Position numbers and translations under genes: made by a program
The notes under the pieces: model-generated
What the model was told of the DNA's origin: nothing
What the model saw: only the letters and a program-made list of their open reading frames with translations
Databases searched by the model: none
Part shown: in pieces, positions 33,335 to 42,809 of the stretch
Position numbering within the stretch: position 1 is the first letter of the stretch
Layout: the number at the start of each line of letters is the position of its first letter
From: Desulfatitalea tepidiphila
GTDB lineage: Bacteria > Desulfobacterota > Desulfobacteria > Desulfobacterales > Desulfosarcinaceae
DNA length: 64,000 nucleotides
Assembly (NCBI RefSeq): GCF_001293685.1
Contig: NZ_BCAG01000003.1
Span: forward strand, 1,612,001-1,676,000
Reading direction: 5' to 3'

Positions 33335-34741
33335 CTACCCAGCATCAATTTCCCAATCGATCTTGCCGCTGCGTTGCATCTTCGAATAAATCTTCTGGCG
33401 GGCCAGGGCCGCAGCCTTCAACGGCGCCACCTGCCCGTCCACATAATCGTAGACCTTGGCGCGTTCAACCCCTTCCGATGGCCTCAACACGCGACCCAGA
33501 TACTGAATGATACGGCCGCTGAAACGCACCGGAGTGGCCAGAAAGAGGGTCGACAGCCGGGGGCAGTCGAACCCTTCCCCAATCAGCTGGCCTGTGGCAA
33601 CGAGCACCTGGATATCACCGGCATTCAGCCTCTGGAGGACGGCATCACGCTGCTCGGTGGACAGGTCCCCGGTCAACGCCTCGACGCGGATATGATATTT
33701 GTGCTGCAGGAGGGCTTTAAGCACCTGGCAATGGTGTTTGCGGTCCGACAATACGAGGCTGACGCCCGGTCGGTTTTCCACTTGCACCGCTCGATGCACG
33801 TCGGCAACGATCAACCGGTTGCGCTCGTCATGCTGGGTCAGTTCCGACAGCATTTTACTGTATTCACTGACCGGGTCGGCGTACGATGCGAAGGGGGTGG
33901 TTCTGAACACCACATCGATATCGAGCAGATGCCCCGCTGCCACCAGGTCCCCGGCCTTGACCTCATGGTGAACGTCGCCCAGGTGGCAGAAGATCAATTT
34001 AGAAAGACCGTCGCGGCGCCAGGGCGTAGCTGACAATCCCAGCATATAGTGGGCATCAAAGGCAGTGACCGCTTCGGTAAAGGTCCGGCTCGGGGCGCGG
34101 TGACACTCATCCACCACGAGATGACCGATGGCGGGCGCCACATGCTCGGCGCACTTGTAGAGCGACTGAACCATCGCCACGGTGACGGATGCCCCCAACC
34201 GCTGTTTTCCCCCACCGATAAACCCGATGTGCTCCGGCGGGATACCCAGATGCATCTCGATTCTCTCGATCCACTGCTTGGCGAGTTCATTGGAATGAAC
34301 GACGATCAGTGTCGTTTGCCTGCGCCGGGCGATCATCCACAAGGCCATGATGGTCTTGCCACTACCCGTGGGGGCACTCAGGGTACCAAAATCCCTGGCC
34401 AGCATGCGGGTAACGGCGAGCTTTTGAAACGGCCGCAACGCACCCTTGAAATCGAAGGCCACCTCATCCACTTTCCGCCTGCGATCATCGATATCCACGG
34501 GCTCGTCGTGTTCCCTGGCCAAAAGAATCAACTGCCGCATCAGGCCCCGCGGAACGACCAGACCATTGGGACCCCTGCGCCTGAAAAACTGGAGTGTCTT
34601 GGGCACCCCCCTGTTCCAACGGCCCATGCGTTCGTTTTCGACCCACTTGGGATTGAGAAATTGCAGCCTGGAGACCAACTCGGCACGAATCGCCTCCGGC
34701 ACCGCGGTGAGGTGCAACTGATTGGTGATACGAATGTTCAT
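33335..34741 (-). CDS. Superfamily 2 helicase, XPB/Rad25-like
   Basis: A 468-residue SF2 ATPase from the ATG at 34741 (MNIRITNQLHLTAVPEAIRA); the frame is open 14 codons further up. An N-terminal damage-recognition-like region of about 100 residues precedes the helicase core: motif I SAPTGSGKTIMAL, motif Ia VVHSNELAKQWIER, motif II VVDECHRAPS (DECH box), motif III LGLSATPWRRDG, motif V GEGFDCPRLSTLFLATP, and motif VI QYLGRVLRPSEG. The late DYVDGQVAPLKAAALARQKI stretch and overall plan match bacterial XPB-like proteins (COG1061), thought to act in DNA repair or restriction-like processes. No nuclease gene adjoins it. Confidence 0.88.
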   Translation of the reverse strand: MNIRITNQLHLTAVPEAIRAELVSRLQFLNPKWVENERMGRWNRGVPKTLQFFRRRGPNGLVVPRGLMRQLILLAREHDEPVDIDDRRRKVDEVAFDFKGALRPFQKLAVTRMLARDFGTLSAPTGSGKTIMALWMIARRRQTTLIVVHSNELAKQWIERIEMHLGIPPEHIGFIGGGKQRLGASVTVAMVQSLYKCAEHVAPAIGHLVVDECHRAPSRTFTEAVTAFDAHYMLGLSATPWRRDGLSKLIFCHLGDVHHEVKAGDLVAAGHLLDIDVVFRTTPFASYADPVSEYSKMLSELTQHDERNRLIVADVHRAVQVENRPGVSLVLSDRKHHCQVLKALLQHKYHIRVEALTGDLSTEQRDAVLQRLNAGDIQVLVATGQLIGEGFDCPRLSTLFLATPVRFSGRIIQYLGRVLRPSEGVERAKVYDYVDGQVAPLKAAALARQKIYSKMQRSGKIDWEIDAG

Positions 34742-34841
34742 CCAGAATATTCCGAGGAAAGAAATGAGGACACCTTTTATCACATTTTTCGTGATTCCAA
34801 TACCCGGTGAACTCGCAAATAGTCGATTTCGGACGGCGCCG

Positions 34842-37019
34842 TTAATACTTCAGGCGGGCATAGAGGCTTTTCTGAGAGGCCTGACTGGCTTCCTGGAAGG
34901 TGTGGATGCCTTGGGCCGCCAGCAGTGGAATCAGGCGCAGGAAAATTTCACCGGTCGCAATGGCGTCTCCGAGGGCGGTATGTCTTCCCATGATACGGAT
35001 TCCCAATCGTTCGGCAACCGCCTGGAGACTGTGTTTGGGGTGGGCGGGATGGACCACATCAGAAAGCAGCATGGTGTCGAGAATCGGGTTGGTAAAACAG
35101 ATGTGGGTCTGATTCTCTTTCATCTGCAGCATGCGCATGTCGAAGGCCACGTTATGGCCTACCAGCACGGTGTCCCGGACAAAGGCGTGAAAACGCGGCA
35201 GGACCTTGTCGATGGTGGGTTGATTGACCAGCATTTCCGGCCGGATGCCGTGAAATTTAACCGAGGCCCAAGGCAGCGAGCGCCCGGGGTTGACCAGTTG
35301 CTCGAATTTCTCGCCTTGCAGCAATCGGCCGTTGACGATGCGAACGGCACCGATGGATATGATTTCATCGCCGCCCTGGGGATCGAGACCGGTCGTTTCC
35401 GTATCGAACACTGTGAAGGTCAATTCGGTCAACAGGCGATCGTTAAAATCGGTGAATTGCAGATTGCCCTTGAATAAATCGAAATCATAAAATTCGGGAC
35501 GCGAATCGGGCAGCACGGTCGTCAATCCATCCACCATGACGATATCCGCACTGTCGAGCATGGGGATCAAAAAGCGCAAACCGGATTTGCCCGGAGCCTG
35601 ATCCTCGGAAAGAACCCAGAGTTTGGCGCCGTGGACCACCAGCATTTCCGTCAGCGGTATGGTGGTTTCACTCCCCTGAATTTTCGAAACCCCCTGCTTC
35701 CATCGCGCGAGGAGGTCCGGATCGATAGCGGTCCCTTCCCAACCCAGGTCGAGGTAGATCCAACTTCCTTTGGCATACAGGACACCATCGATGCAGGTCA
35801 CATTCACCGTTTGCTGGACATTGGCCAGCACATAGAGCAAGGCACACGTCAAGTGGTGCATGTCCACGCTCACCTGGCCGACCTGATCCACACCCCCGAC
35901 CGTTTCGAGACGCACTTTCAACTGCAGCACATGCTCGGCACGAAACGCGAGAAATCGCGCCCATTCCATGGCATCGACCGGGGTCAGAGGCAACGGCTGA
36001 TCCGGCGACCACCGATTGGTGATGTCCTGTCGCGACAACAGGGCCGCGGCCAGGTTGGCTTGTTTGTCCACCAGCTGAATCAGCATTCGGATTTGATCCG
36101 ACACGCCCTCCGATTCGTCCACGAGCAATTCCGCCGTCGATTTGATCACCGATACGGCCTGGGTCAGCTCATGTTGCCATGAGAGCAATAGGGTGGAAAG
36201 CTCCCTCTCCTTTTTCAGTTGCTCCACCTGGTCTTCGATATAGAGAATAAATCCGGATAAATGGTGCTGGCTGTCGAGCACGGGAAGAATCTGGGCCGGT
36301 AGCAACGCCTTGGACTGGGTCTCCAGTAAAAATCTTTCGCTGACCGCTGAGTGGCCGAGGGACAGCTTTTCGGCGATGCGGTCGAGGGCCGGGAGAACCA
36401 ATCCCTTGTCCAGGAAGGTGTACACCGAACGACCGAGTCCGATCAGGCCGATTTCACCCGGTAAAGATTGCGATTCGGCCAACTGGTGCTGTCGGAAGAG
36501 GACACTGATTTTTCGATTATAAAAAACAATATGCCCTTCCATATTACAGACCAGAATGCCTTGGGGCAGGTCCTCCAGCATGGCGGCCAGAACGTTTCGT
36601 TCGGCTTCGCTGCCGGCTCGCGCCTTTCTCAGTTGTTCCTGGACATTATTACGAAATTCAACCTGTGCGATGGCGTTTTCGTTGATGATGGCCGCCAGAC
36701 GCATCACATCGTAGCTGCCGTCCACATCGATTTTATGGGAGGGATTGACCGTATAGAGCAATCGGGTCTCATCGGCCAGTTGGTTGACCGGGATAATGTA
36801 GAATCGAAATATCCAGTCGAGGAGAAAACCCAGGAATGTAAAAAAAAGAAACAGGATGGTGAACAGGTAAGCAAAATATCTTTTGAAAATTTTGAGGATG
36901 AGCGTCTTCTCTTCAGGCGACAATTGCTGCCAGAACAGAACGCTGATGGTCAACAGAACCATGGCCGTCGCCGTCAACGCCACGACAACGAACCACCAGA
37001 ATTTATTTTGCGTCTTCAA
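34842..37019 (-). CDS. Membrane sensor-kinase-like protein fused to a DEDDh (DnaQ-type) exonuclease
   Basis: 725 residues, starting at a TTG with an AGGAGG 8 bases upstream. Two membrane helices (about 8-30 and 48-70), a HAMP-like linker, a PAS domain near 140-270 (LEDLPQGILVCNMEGHIVFYN), then a degenerate histidine-kinase core: WQHELTQAVSVIKST keeps an H-box His, but the ATP-binding G-boxes are not recognisable. The last 190 residues are a complete 3'-5' exonuclease: FDTETTGLDPQGGDEIISIG (motif I), VGHNVAFDMRMLQ (II), GRHTALGDAIATGEIF (III with His). It is the last gene of the acs-actP set. DnaQ-like proteins beside acs and actP recur in bacteria and may tune acetate metabolism; no mechanism is shown here. 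Confidence 0.85.
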   Translation of the reverse strand: MKTQNKFWWFVVVALTATAMVLLTISVLFWQQLSPEEKTLILKIFKRYFAYLFTILFLFFTFLGFLLDWIFRFYIIPVNQLADETRLLYTVNPSHKIDVDGSYDVMRLAAIINENAIAQVEFRNNVQEQLRKARAGSEAERNVLAAMLEDLPQGILVCNMEGHIVFYNRKISVLFRQHQLAESQSLPGEIGLIGLGRSVYTFLDKGLVLPALDRIAEKLSLGHSAVSERFLLETQSKALLPAQILPVLDSQHHLSGFILYIEDQVEQLKKERELSTLLLSWQHELTQAVSVIKSTAELLVDESEGVSDQIRMLIQLVDKQANLAAALLSRQDITNRWSPDQPLPLTPVDAMEWARFLAFRAEHVLQLKVRLETVGGVDQVGQVSVDMHHLTCALLYVLANVQQTVNVTCIDGVLYAKGSWIYLDLGWEGTAIDPDLLARWKQGVSKIQGSETTIPLTEMLVVHGAKLWVLSEDQAPGKSGLRFLIPMLDSADIVMVDGLTTVLPDSRPEFYDFDLFKGNLQFTDFNDRLLTELTFTVFDTETTGLDPQGGDEIISIGAVRIVNGRLLQGEKFEQLVNPGRSLPWASVKFHGIRPEMLVNQPTIDKVLPRFHAFVRDTVLVGHNVAFDMRMLQMKENQTHICFTNPILDTMLLSDVVHPAHPKHSLQAVAERLGIRIMGRHTALGDAIATGEIFLRLIPLLAAQGIHTFQEASQASQKSLYARLKY

Positions 37020-37120
37020 GCCTCTGCCCTCCTCGCCGTTCCCTGGCGCACAAGGTTTCGACGGCCTGAGTGATGCGGTGCAAAGGCAGGACCGGCACGT
37101 GCTGTCGGCGCATCGACGCG

Positions 37121-37357
37121 CTACTGCATGGAAAGAAGCGGCGAGGCGATCATTTCGACGAAAAGATAGGCGATGAACATCAGGACCATGGCCATCACGC
37201 CGATCATATAAATGTTGTTGATCTTGTAACGCCGCTGATCGCTGTCATGATAGAAAACGGGTCGGCAGCACTTCTCACACCATGACTTGGCCCGGCTGGA
37301 CTCGAAGGTGTGGCCGCATTGACAGGTCACCATTTTGGGTACAAGCACAGCCTTCAT
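37121..37357 (-). CDS. Small zinc-ribbon membrane protein
   Basis: A 78-residue protein from the ATG at 37357 (MKAVLVPKMVTCQCGHTFES), which has AAGGAG 8 bases upstream; the frame is open further but without translation signals. Two Cys pairs, TCQCGHTF and WCEKCCRP, look like a rubredoxin-type zinc ribbon. A single C-terminal membrane helix follows (MIGVMAMVLMFIAYLFVEMI). It lies between the 28-residue peptide gene and the exonuclease-fusion gene in the acetate set. Function unknown; an accessory role for the symporter or sensor is inferred from position. Confidence 0.75.
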   Translation of the reverse strand: MKAVLVPKMVTCQCGHTFESSRAKSWCEKCCRPVFYHDSDQRRYKINNIYMIGVMAMVLMFIAYLFVEMIASPLLSMQ

Positions 37358-37442
37358 TTCATTTCTCCTTTGAGTGCCGCCGGCGGCAAAGGGCAGGACA
37401 CGCTTTGCCACCGGCGGCGTTAGTGGATTCCACCAGGGGTTC

Positions 37443-37529
37443 TTATCCGAAGAGCCCCCATCCAAACGATGCCGTCCAAAGCACGCAGAAGGCAACGATA
37501 CCGATCATCCAATAATCTTCCTGTTTCAT
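37443..37529 (-). CDS. 28-residue single-helix membrane peptide
   Basis: A short gene directly behind the symporter. An AAGGAGG lies 8 bases before the ATG at 37529. The peptide begins MKQEDYWMIGIVAFCVLWTA and ends SFGWGLFG, i.e. one membrane helix with charged residues only at the N-terminus. The start site is as good as those of its neighbours, and the gaps (24 bases to the symporter stop, 85 to the next gene) fit the operon. Small subunits of this kind accompany some solute:sodium symporters; this role is inferred. Confidence 0.7.
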   Translation of the reverse strand: MKQEDYWMIGIVAFCVLWTASFGWGLFG

Positions 37530-37553
37530 GGCATGATCCTCCTTGGTAAAAGG

Positions 37554-39347
37554 TTAGGCTTCTTTGACCACGATCATGGTCTCTTTTTCCGCCCGGTCGA
37601 TCTGGGTGGCCGTGGTGGTGGCCATCTCGGCCTTGAAGCAAAGCCCCCACATCATGATGATACCCAGGATCCACCAGGCGATCTGCCAGGACCACAGCGG
37701 CGGGAAGCCGGCGAACGAGAAGGCGTTGTTGCCGAGAATACAGGCCGGGCCGATGGCGAAGAAGTACCACAGGGGAACGATGATCTTCATGGCGTTGCGC
37801 CACTTCTGGCCGGTTTCCGAGGGTGCGTCGATGTCGTCGAGGAAGGCGCGCACCTCCGCCTGGCGCTTGATCGTCTCCTCTTTGTCTTTGATGCCCAGTC
37901 CGCGGCACAGGTAGGCCACGACCAGACCGATGAAAGTTCCCCAGAAGGCGCTATGCATGGAGAGCGGGTTGGGCCAGACATAATAGGTCAGGAAGACCGA
38001 TGCCATGCCGGCCAGCACACCCAGCACCGCGCCGACGCTGGGGAAACGGAACCCCCAGATCACGCCCATGAGGAGCACGTACATGACGAAGCCGAAGGCT
38101 GTGGCCAGGGCTCCCAGAATAACCAGCGCGGCCTTGGAGTTGAGCCCCACGACCAGAGCTGCAACGGTCACCAGGGTGGCCAGCAGCCGGTTCATCCAGA
38201 TCTGCTCGGCATGTCCGGCCTTCTCGTGGCGGATGTACTTATAGTAGATGTCGCGCAGCAGAATGGACCCGCCAGTGCCGATGTAAGGCGCGGCCGTGGA
38301 GTGAATGGCGGCGATGGCGCCCATAAAGACCAACCCCAACGCAAGCCCAGGCAGGTACTTGGTCATCAGGAGCGGCACCACATCCGAATCCTTGGCGAAT
38401 TGCATGATCCCCTTAACTTCCATGATCTTGGCACCCATGCCCTGGAAAGCGGTGAAGAAGAACAGGGCGAAGCCGACCACGAAGGTGGACATGAAGGCCT
38501 GCTGCCAGGCCAAGGGTTTGGGCGACTTGATGCCGAAGGTCCACATGGTGAAGGCCGGCGACGACTGGATGCCCATCAGGGCGAACATGTAGGTCAGCAC
38601 CATAACACCAGTCCAGGCGACCTCACCCTTGGCACCGCCCAGCCCGAAGTTGATGACGCGCGGCACTTCGAGTTGTCTGGCCGGCAATTCGGCGACACGT
38701 GCCGAAAATTCGGTCCAGCCGGTCCAGGCATCGGGGGGCGCGATCATGTAGGCGCCCAGGAGAATGATGCCGCCGACCAGCAGGATGAACTGGATGACGC
38801 CGACCCAGGTACTGGCCTTGAGGCCGCCGGTACACACGTAGAACCAGACGATGAAGGCCATGAAGATGGCGCCGAAGGTGACCGGCACGCCGGCGACGTA
38901 GTGAAACAGTGCCGCCGAGGCCATCAGTTGCACCGCGGAGTAGAACATGGAATAGAGAAATGCGGTGAAGACTACCAGAAAACGGATGGCTTCCGAGTTG
39001 AAGTAGTAGGCGTACATGTCGCCCGGTGTGATGAAGCCGTAACGTTTGCCCAGCAACCACGTTCTCTTGGAGAAGAAGGTGCCGGTGATCGGAATGGTCA
39101 ATACGTAGAACGAGGCAAATGCATACGACAAACCGTCGCGCCAGATCAGTCCCGGATGGCCGATGAAGGTCCACCCGCTGAACGACGCGGCCGTAGCAGC
39201 CATTAGGAAGGCGAAAAATGGAATCGAACGCCCGGCGATGGCATAGCCCGAAGATGTTTTTTCAGTAAAATAACCTTTTAACCCCCAATAAAAGCAATAG
39301 ATGATGTAAACTCCCAAAAAGATATAGACCCATGTGGTGTTATGCAT
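37554..39347 (-). CDS. Sodium:solute symporter (SSS family), ActP-like
   Basis: A 597-residue membrane protein with about 13 helices and the LeuT-type core of the SSS family. Visible family stretches: SGYAIAGRSIPFFAFLMAAT near the start, SGWTFIGHPGLIWRDGLSY, FITPGDMYAYYFNSE, and FMGAIAAIHSTAAPYIGTGG at about 335-354, near the sodium site. Its place immediately after acs suggests acetate or another short carboxylate as substrate; it is longer than E. coli ActP and its ligand is unproven. A charged C-terminal tail of about 25 residues ends the protein. The 229-base gap to acs holds a stem-loop. Confidence 0.85.
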   Translation of the reverse strand: MHNTTWVYIFLGVYIIYCFYWGLKGYFTEKTSSGYAIAGRSIPFFAFLMAATAASFSGWTFIGHPGLIWRDGLSYAFASFYVLTIPITGTFFSKRTWLLGKRYGFITPGDMYAYYFNSEAIRFLVVFTAFLYSMFYSAVQLMASAALFHYVAGVPVTFGAIFMAFIVWFYVCTGGLKASTWVGVIQFILLVGGIILLGAYMIAPPDAWTGWTEFSARVAELPARQLEVPRVINFGLGGAKGEVAWTGVMVLTYMFALMGIQSSPAFTMWTFGIKSPKPLAWQQAFMSTFVVGFALFFFTAFQGMGAKIMEVKGIMQFAKDSDVVPLLMTKYLPGLALGLVFMGAIAAIHSTAAPYIGTGGSILLRDIYYKYIRHEKAGHAEQIWMNRLLATLVTVAALVVGLNSKAALVILGALATAFGFVMYVLLMGVIWGFRFPSVGAVLGVLAGMASVFLTYYVWPNPLSMHSAFWGTFIGLVVAYLCRGLGIKDKEETIKRQAEVRAFLDDIDAPSETGQKWRNAMKIIVPLWYFFAIGPACILGNNAFSFAGFPPLWSWQIAWWILGIIMMWGLCFKAEMATTTATQIDRAEKETMIVVKEA

Positions 39348-39521
39348 GGTCCTTTCCTCCTGTGCCCGGAATCAAGAGTCCGACCGACCGTCCAAGGCGG
39401 TCAGCCACCATTGTTCGGCCCCTCCCCCATCGATCACCCCCCTTCACTCGCTTGCAATGTGTTTTTGAAAACATCGTTCCCTGCCTTTCCATGAGCTTCA
39501 GCAAGGTTGCCCCTCGGTTCC

Positions 39522-39553
39522 GGCTGCCGCCCGACTTGCTGCAGGCGGCAGCC
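39522..39553 (-). other. Intercistronic stem-loop between acs and the symporter gene
   Basis: A perfect 10-bp stem (GGCTGCCGCC with GGCGGCAGCC) around a 12-base loop lies 24 bases past the acs stop. No T-run follows in the direction of transcription, so partial termination or mRNA-end protection is more likely than full termination. Confidence 0.5.
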
Positions 39554-39576
39554 CCTCAAACGCACCCTGTTCGCTT

Positions 39577-41607
39577 TTACTTCACCATTTGCTGGATCTC
39601 TTCGACCACGTCCGGATTGGCCAGGGTGGTCACGTCGCCCACATCTTTCCGGTTGGAGATGGCCCCGAGCACACGCCGCATGATCTTACCCGATCGGGTC
39701 TTGGGCATGTCGCGCACGATCCAGACCTTGCGAGGCTTGGCGATCTTTCCGATTTCGTTGCATATCGCATCGGAAATCTTCTTGGCCAGAGCGTCGGATG
39801 CACTAAAGCCCGGTTTCAATGCAATATAGAGGTCGGGTTCGCGCCCCTTGATCTCGTGAGCCACCGGCACCACGGCCGCCTCCGCGACTTCCGGCACCAC
39901 CAATGCCGCCGATTCGATCTCCTTGGTACCGAGACGGTGGCCGGAAACATTGATGACGTCGTCGATGCGGCCCAGGATGCGGTAGTAGCCGTCCTTGGCC
40001 TCGACCGCCGCGTCACCGGTCAGATAGGGCCAGTCGCGCCAATCCTTGCTGTCCGGGTTCTTGCAGTAACGGGCATAGTAATTGGTCACAAAACGATTGC
40101 GATCGCCCCAGATGGTCTGAAAGGCACCCGGCCAGGGGTTCTGAATGCAGATATTGCCCGCCTTACCGGCGCCCTGGGGAAGGATATTCCCGTCTTCATC
40201 GAAGATAATTGGATGGATGCCCGGCATGCCTGGGCCGGCGCTGCCCGGTTTCATCGGGGTGAGGGCGGGCAGCGTGCTGCAGAGGAATCCTCCGGTTTCG
40301 GTCTGCCACCAGGTATCCACGATGATCGCTTCGCCTTTGCCGACCTCCTTGTGGTACCATTTCCATACCTCGGGTTCGATGGGCTCGCCGACTGTGGTCA
40401 TGTGTTTGAAATGATAATTGTATTTGGCTGGTTCGTCCGGTCCGATTTTCCGCAGGGCACGAATGGCGGTGGGAGCGGTGTGGAAGATATTCACGTCCAG
40501 ATCCTGAGCGATGCGCCACGGCCGTCCCGCATCCGGGAACGTGGGCACGCCTTCGTAAATCACGCTCGAGGCGCAAATGGCCAACGGTCCGTAAACGATG
40601 TAGGAGTGTCCGGTGATCCAGCCGATGTCTGCCATGCACCAGTAGACATCTTCGGGATGGATATCCTGCACATACTTTGAAGTGCCGGCCACATAGGCGA
40701 GGTAACCTCCGGTGCTGTGCTGGCACCCCTTGGGTTTGCCGGTGGTCCCACTGGTGTACATCAGGAACAATGGCGCTTCAGCCGGCATCGGGACCGGTTC
40801 CACGCGCGCGCCGTAGAAATCCTTGAGTACCCCGTTGACGAAATAATCACGCCCTTCCACCATCGTAGTCGGAGAGGAGTTTTTGCCGGGATAGCGTTGC
40901 CACACCAGAACCTTATCCACCTTTTGCCCGGCCTTGGCGGCATGTTCGACGGCCACATCCGCGTTCTTTTTATGATCGATCAGGCTGCCGCTACGATAGT
41001 AGGCATCCATGGTGATCAGGACATGGCTGCCCGAATCGATGATACGGTCGGCGCACGCCGTTCCGCTGAATCCGCCGAAAACCTGGGAATGGATTACGCC
41101 GAGACGCGCACAGGCCAGCATGGTGATGGGCAACTCCGGAACCATGGGCATATGCAAAGTGACCCGGTCGCCTGCCTTCAGGCCGCAAAAATCCCTGAGC
41201 AGGGCAGCGAACTCATTCACCCGCACAAACAGATCCTGGTAGGTAATATGCTCGTATTTTTCCTCGATGGGTTCCGGCACGAAATGGATAGCGGTCTTGT
41301 TTTTGTTTTTCGCCAGATGTCGATCGATACAGTTGTAGCTGGCGTTGATCTTGCCACCCACAAACCACTTCCAACACGGCGCATCGCTGGTGTCGAGCAT
41401 GGTGTGCCAATACTCGTACCAGTCCAGCATATCGGCGTACTCCTTGAAGCAGTTTGGAAAATTATCCAGGCTGAAACGTTGGTAAATCGATGGATCGGTC
41501 ATGTTGGCTTGGGCAATGAACTGCGGGGAAGGATGGTAATAGTCTTCCTCCTGCCAATGTACGGCAATTTCGGCCTCCGAAGTTTCGACGATTTCCTTTT
41601 CTGTCAT
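39577..41607 (-). CDS. acs: Acetyl-CoA synthetase (AMP-forming)
   Basis: About 676 residues from the ATG at 41607 (MTEKEIVETSEAEIAVHWQE), with AAGGGGTG upstream; an in-frame TTG lies 21 bases further. Landmarks: VFGGFSGTACADRI at about 190, ATP loop FLMYTSGTTGKPKGCQHSTG, VDTWWQTETGGFL around the acyl site, YLTGDAAVEAKDGYYRILGR hinge, GRIDDVINVSGHRLGTKEIE, and the C-terminal TRSGKIMRR with the Lys that is acetylated in other Acs enzymes. It activates acetate with ATP and CoA in the cytoplasm. The downstream symporter and the divergent-looking regulatory gap point to a dedicated acetate-use operon. Confidence 0.93.
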   Translation of the reverse strand: MTEKEIVETSEAEIAVHWQEEDYYHPSPQFIAQANMTDPSIYQRFSLDNFPNCFKEYADMLDWYEYWHTMLDTSDAPCWKWFVGGKINASYNCIDRHLAKNKNKTAIHFVPEPIEEKYEHITYQDLFVRVNEFAALLRDFCGLKAGDRVTLHMPMVPELPITMLACARLGVIHSQVFGGFSGTACADRIIDSGSHVLITMDAYYRSGSLIDHKKNADVAVEHAAKAGQKVDKVLVWQRYPGKNSSPTTMVEGRDYFVNGVLKDFYGARVEPVPMPAEAPLFLMYTSGTTGKPKGCQHSTGGYLAYVAGTSKYVQDIHPEDVYWCMADIGWITGHSYIVYGPLAICASSVIYEGVPTFPDAGRPWRIAQDLDVNIFHTAPTAIRALRKIGPDEPAKYNYHFKHMTTVGEPIEPEVWKWYHKEVGKGEAIIVDTWWQTETGGFLCSTLPALTPMKPGSAGPGMPGIHPIIFDEDGNILPQGAGKAGNICIQNPWPGAFQTIWGDRNRFVTNYYARYCKNPDSKDWRDWPYLTGDAAVEAKDGYYRILGRIDDVINVSGHRLGTKEIESAALVVPEVAEAAVVPVAHEIKGREPDLYIALKPGFSASDALAKKISDAICNEIGKIAKPRKVWIVRDMPKTRSGKIMRRVLGAISNRKDVGDVTTLANPDVVEEIQQMVK

Positions 41608-41922
41608 GTTGCACACCCCTTGATTCAAATTATTGATTTAAAATTGGGCCACTGCCATCCACGGGTGAAAAAACAGTGCGTTGATTGCATCACCAGGCAT
41701 GACCACCGCCCCTGACAGCACCGAATTGAATGAAGTCTTATCGCCTCCTTTCCCAATTGCGCCATTGGCTGAATTATTGCTGTTCTAATCTACATAAGGA
41801 TCGTATGGACGTGGAACGGAAGTGCAGTTGTAGATCTGTTATCGAGGAAGAGAGCTGCCAGGCCTGTGAGAAGAGAGCTTACTGCCGGCCTTTGATGTGT
41901 TCGGCACAAAAGCCTTCCTCGT
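41608..41922. other. Control region upstream of acs
   Basis: 315 bases between the acs start and the end of the TetR gene, both on the minus strand, so an acs promoter probably lies here. I could not fix its boxes. A plus-strand frame from an ATG at 41806, with AAGGAT before it, encodes a Cys-rich start (MDVERKCSCRSVIEEESCQA) but then runs antisense through the TetR gene and is left unannotated. Confidence 0.4.
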
Positions 41923-42552
41923 TCATCTACGAATACCTCGTTCAAAAACCTGAAAGGCACGATCGACCAAGGGACCGAGCTGGACGACATCCGGCTCGCT
42001 TCCGGTCGTACCCTTTTCCCAAAGCACGATGCCATAAAACGTCGACCAGATCGTTTTGGCCAAACCTTCCGGAGACCAGTCCATGCAGGTTCCCTCTTCG
42101 ATGGCCTTTTCGAATATCGATGAAATTTTGCCCAAGGCCGTACCACTCAATTTGTCTATCTCAGCCTTGAGTTCCGGACTCAGCGCGTTAATCGTGTCAT
42201 TGGATTGCAAATAAAACAAATTGGTAAGAATCGATGGATCAAATTCGTACACATCTAACAGGGCTTTTTTCAGTTGCACAATTTTTTCGAATGGTGTCAA
42301 TTGCTTGTCGTCGTTCAAATGTTCCATTCGGATCAACAGGTATTCGAGCACGCGCAACGAGAGCGAAACGCACAGTTCATCCTTGCTTCTGAAATAGAGA
42401 TACAGGGTGCCAGGGCTGAGCTCGGCCTCGTTGGCAATATCTTCCATGGTGGCGCGTCCGAACCCCTTGTTTGCAAAAATCCGCTTGGCCGCCACCATGA
42501 TCTGTTGCCTGCGGCGCTCTTTTTCGCGCTCTTTTCGCTCTTGAATGCCCAT
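41923..42552 (-). CDS. TetR family transcriptional regulator
   Basis: About 209 residues from the ATG at 42552 (MGIQERKEREKERRRQQIMV). The N-terminal helix-turn-helix is typical: AAKRIFANKGFGRATMEDIA, then ELSPGTLYLYFRSKDEL. The C-terminal ligand domain is all-helical (FDPSILTNLFYLQSND, WSTFYGIVLWEKGTT). The basic run before the HTH is unusually long. It lies upstream of acs on the same strand and may control acs-actP, or fatty-acid genes as many TetR proteins of this FadR/AcrR-like type do; its operator was not identified. Confidence 0.85.
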   Translation of the reverse strand: MGIQERKEREKERRRQQIMVAAKRIFANKGFGRATMEDIANEAELSPGTLYLYFRSKDELCVSLSLRVLEYLLIRMEHLNDDKQLTPFEKIVQLKKALLDVYEFDPSILTNLFYLQSNDTINALSPELKAEIDKLSGTALGKISSIFEKAIEEGTCMDWSPEGLAKTIWSTFYGIVLWEKGTTGSEPDVVQLGPLVDRAFQVFERGIRR

Positions 42553-42809
42553 TTTATGAATCTCATTTATTTCATATTTTTGTTTTATTTTCTTTATCAT
42601 TATTTTGTCAACATCTTTTTCTTCATTTTTTTATTTCCAACCATTTTATGTTGTTATGAACATCCCATCCTTCTGCAACGGCTTTGTTAGCCTGTCCGTC
42701 CATTGAAAATGCTGGTTTTCGGACCACTCGAAGTTCTGGGTCAATCGCAGCCAGGATCCTGTATTTTGTGAAATTTTGGTTTCAATTTCTTTAACTTGCT
42801 CAGGGATTA

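Noticed and set aside
37374-39206. 610-codon plus-strand open frame opposite the symporter gene
   Set aside because: The translation is Gly/His/Asp-rich low-complexity sequence typical of an antisense shadow; the minus strand encodes an unmistakable SSS symporter.
41806-42170. Cys-rich plus-strand frame upstream of acs (MDVERKCSCRSV...)
   Set aside because: It has a fair AAGGAT site and six Cys in the first 36 residues, but two thirds of it run antisense through the TetR gene and it matches no zinc-binding family I know. It would need conservation in relatives to be accepted.
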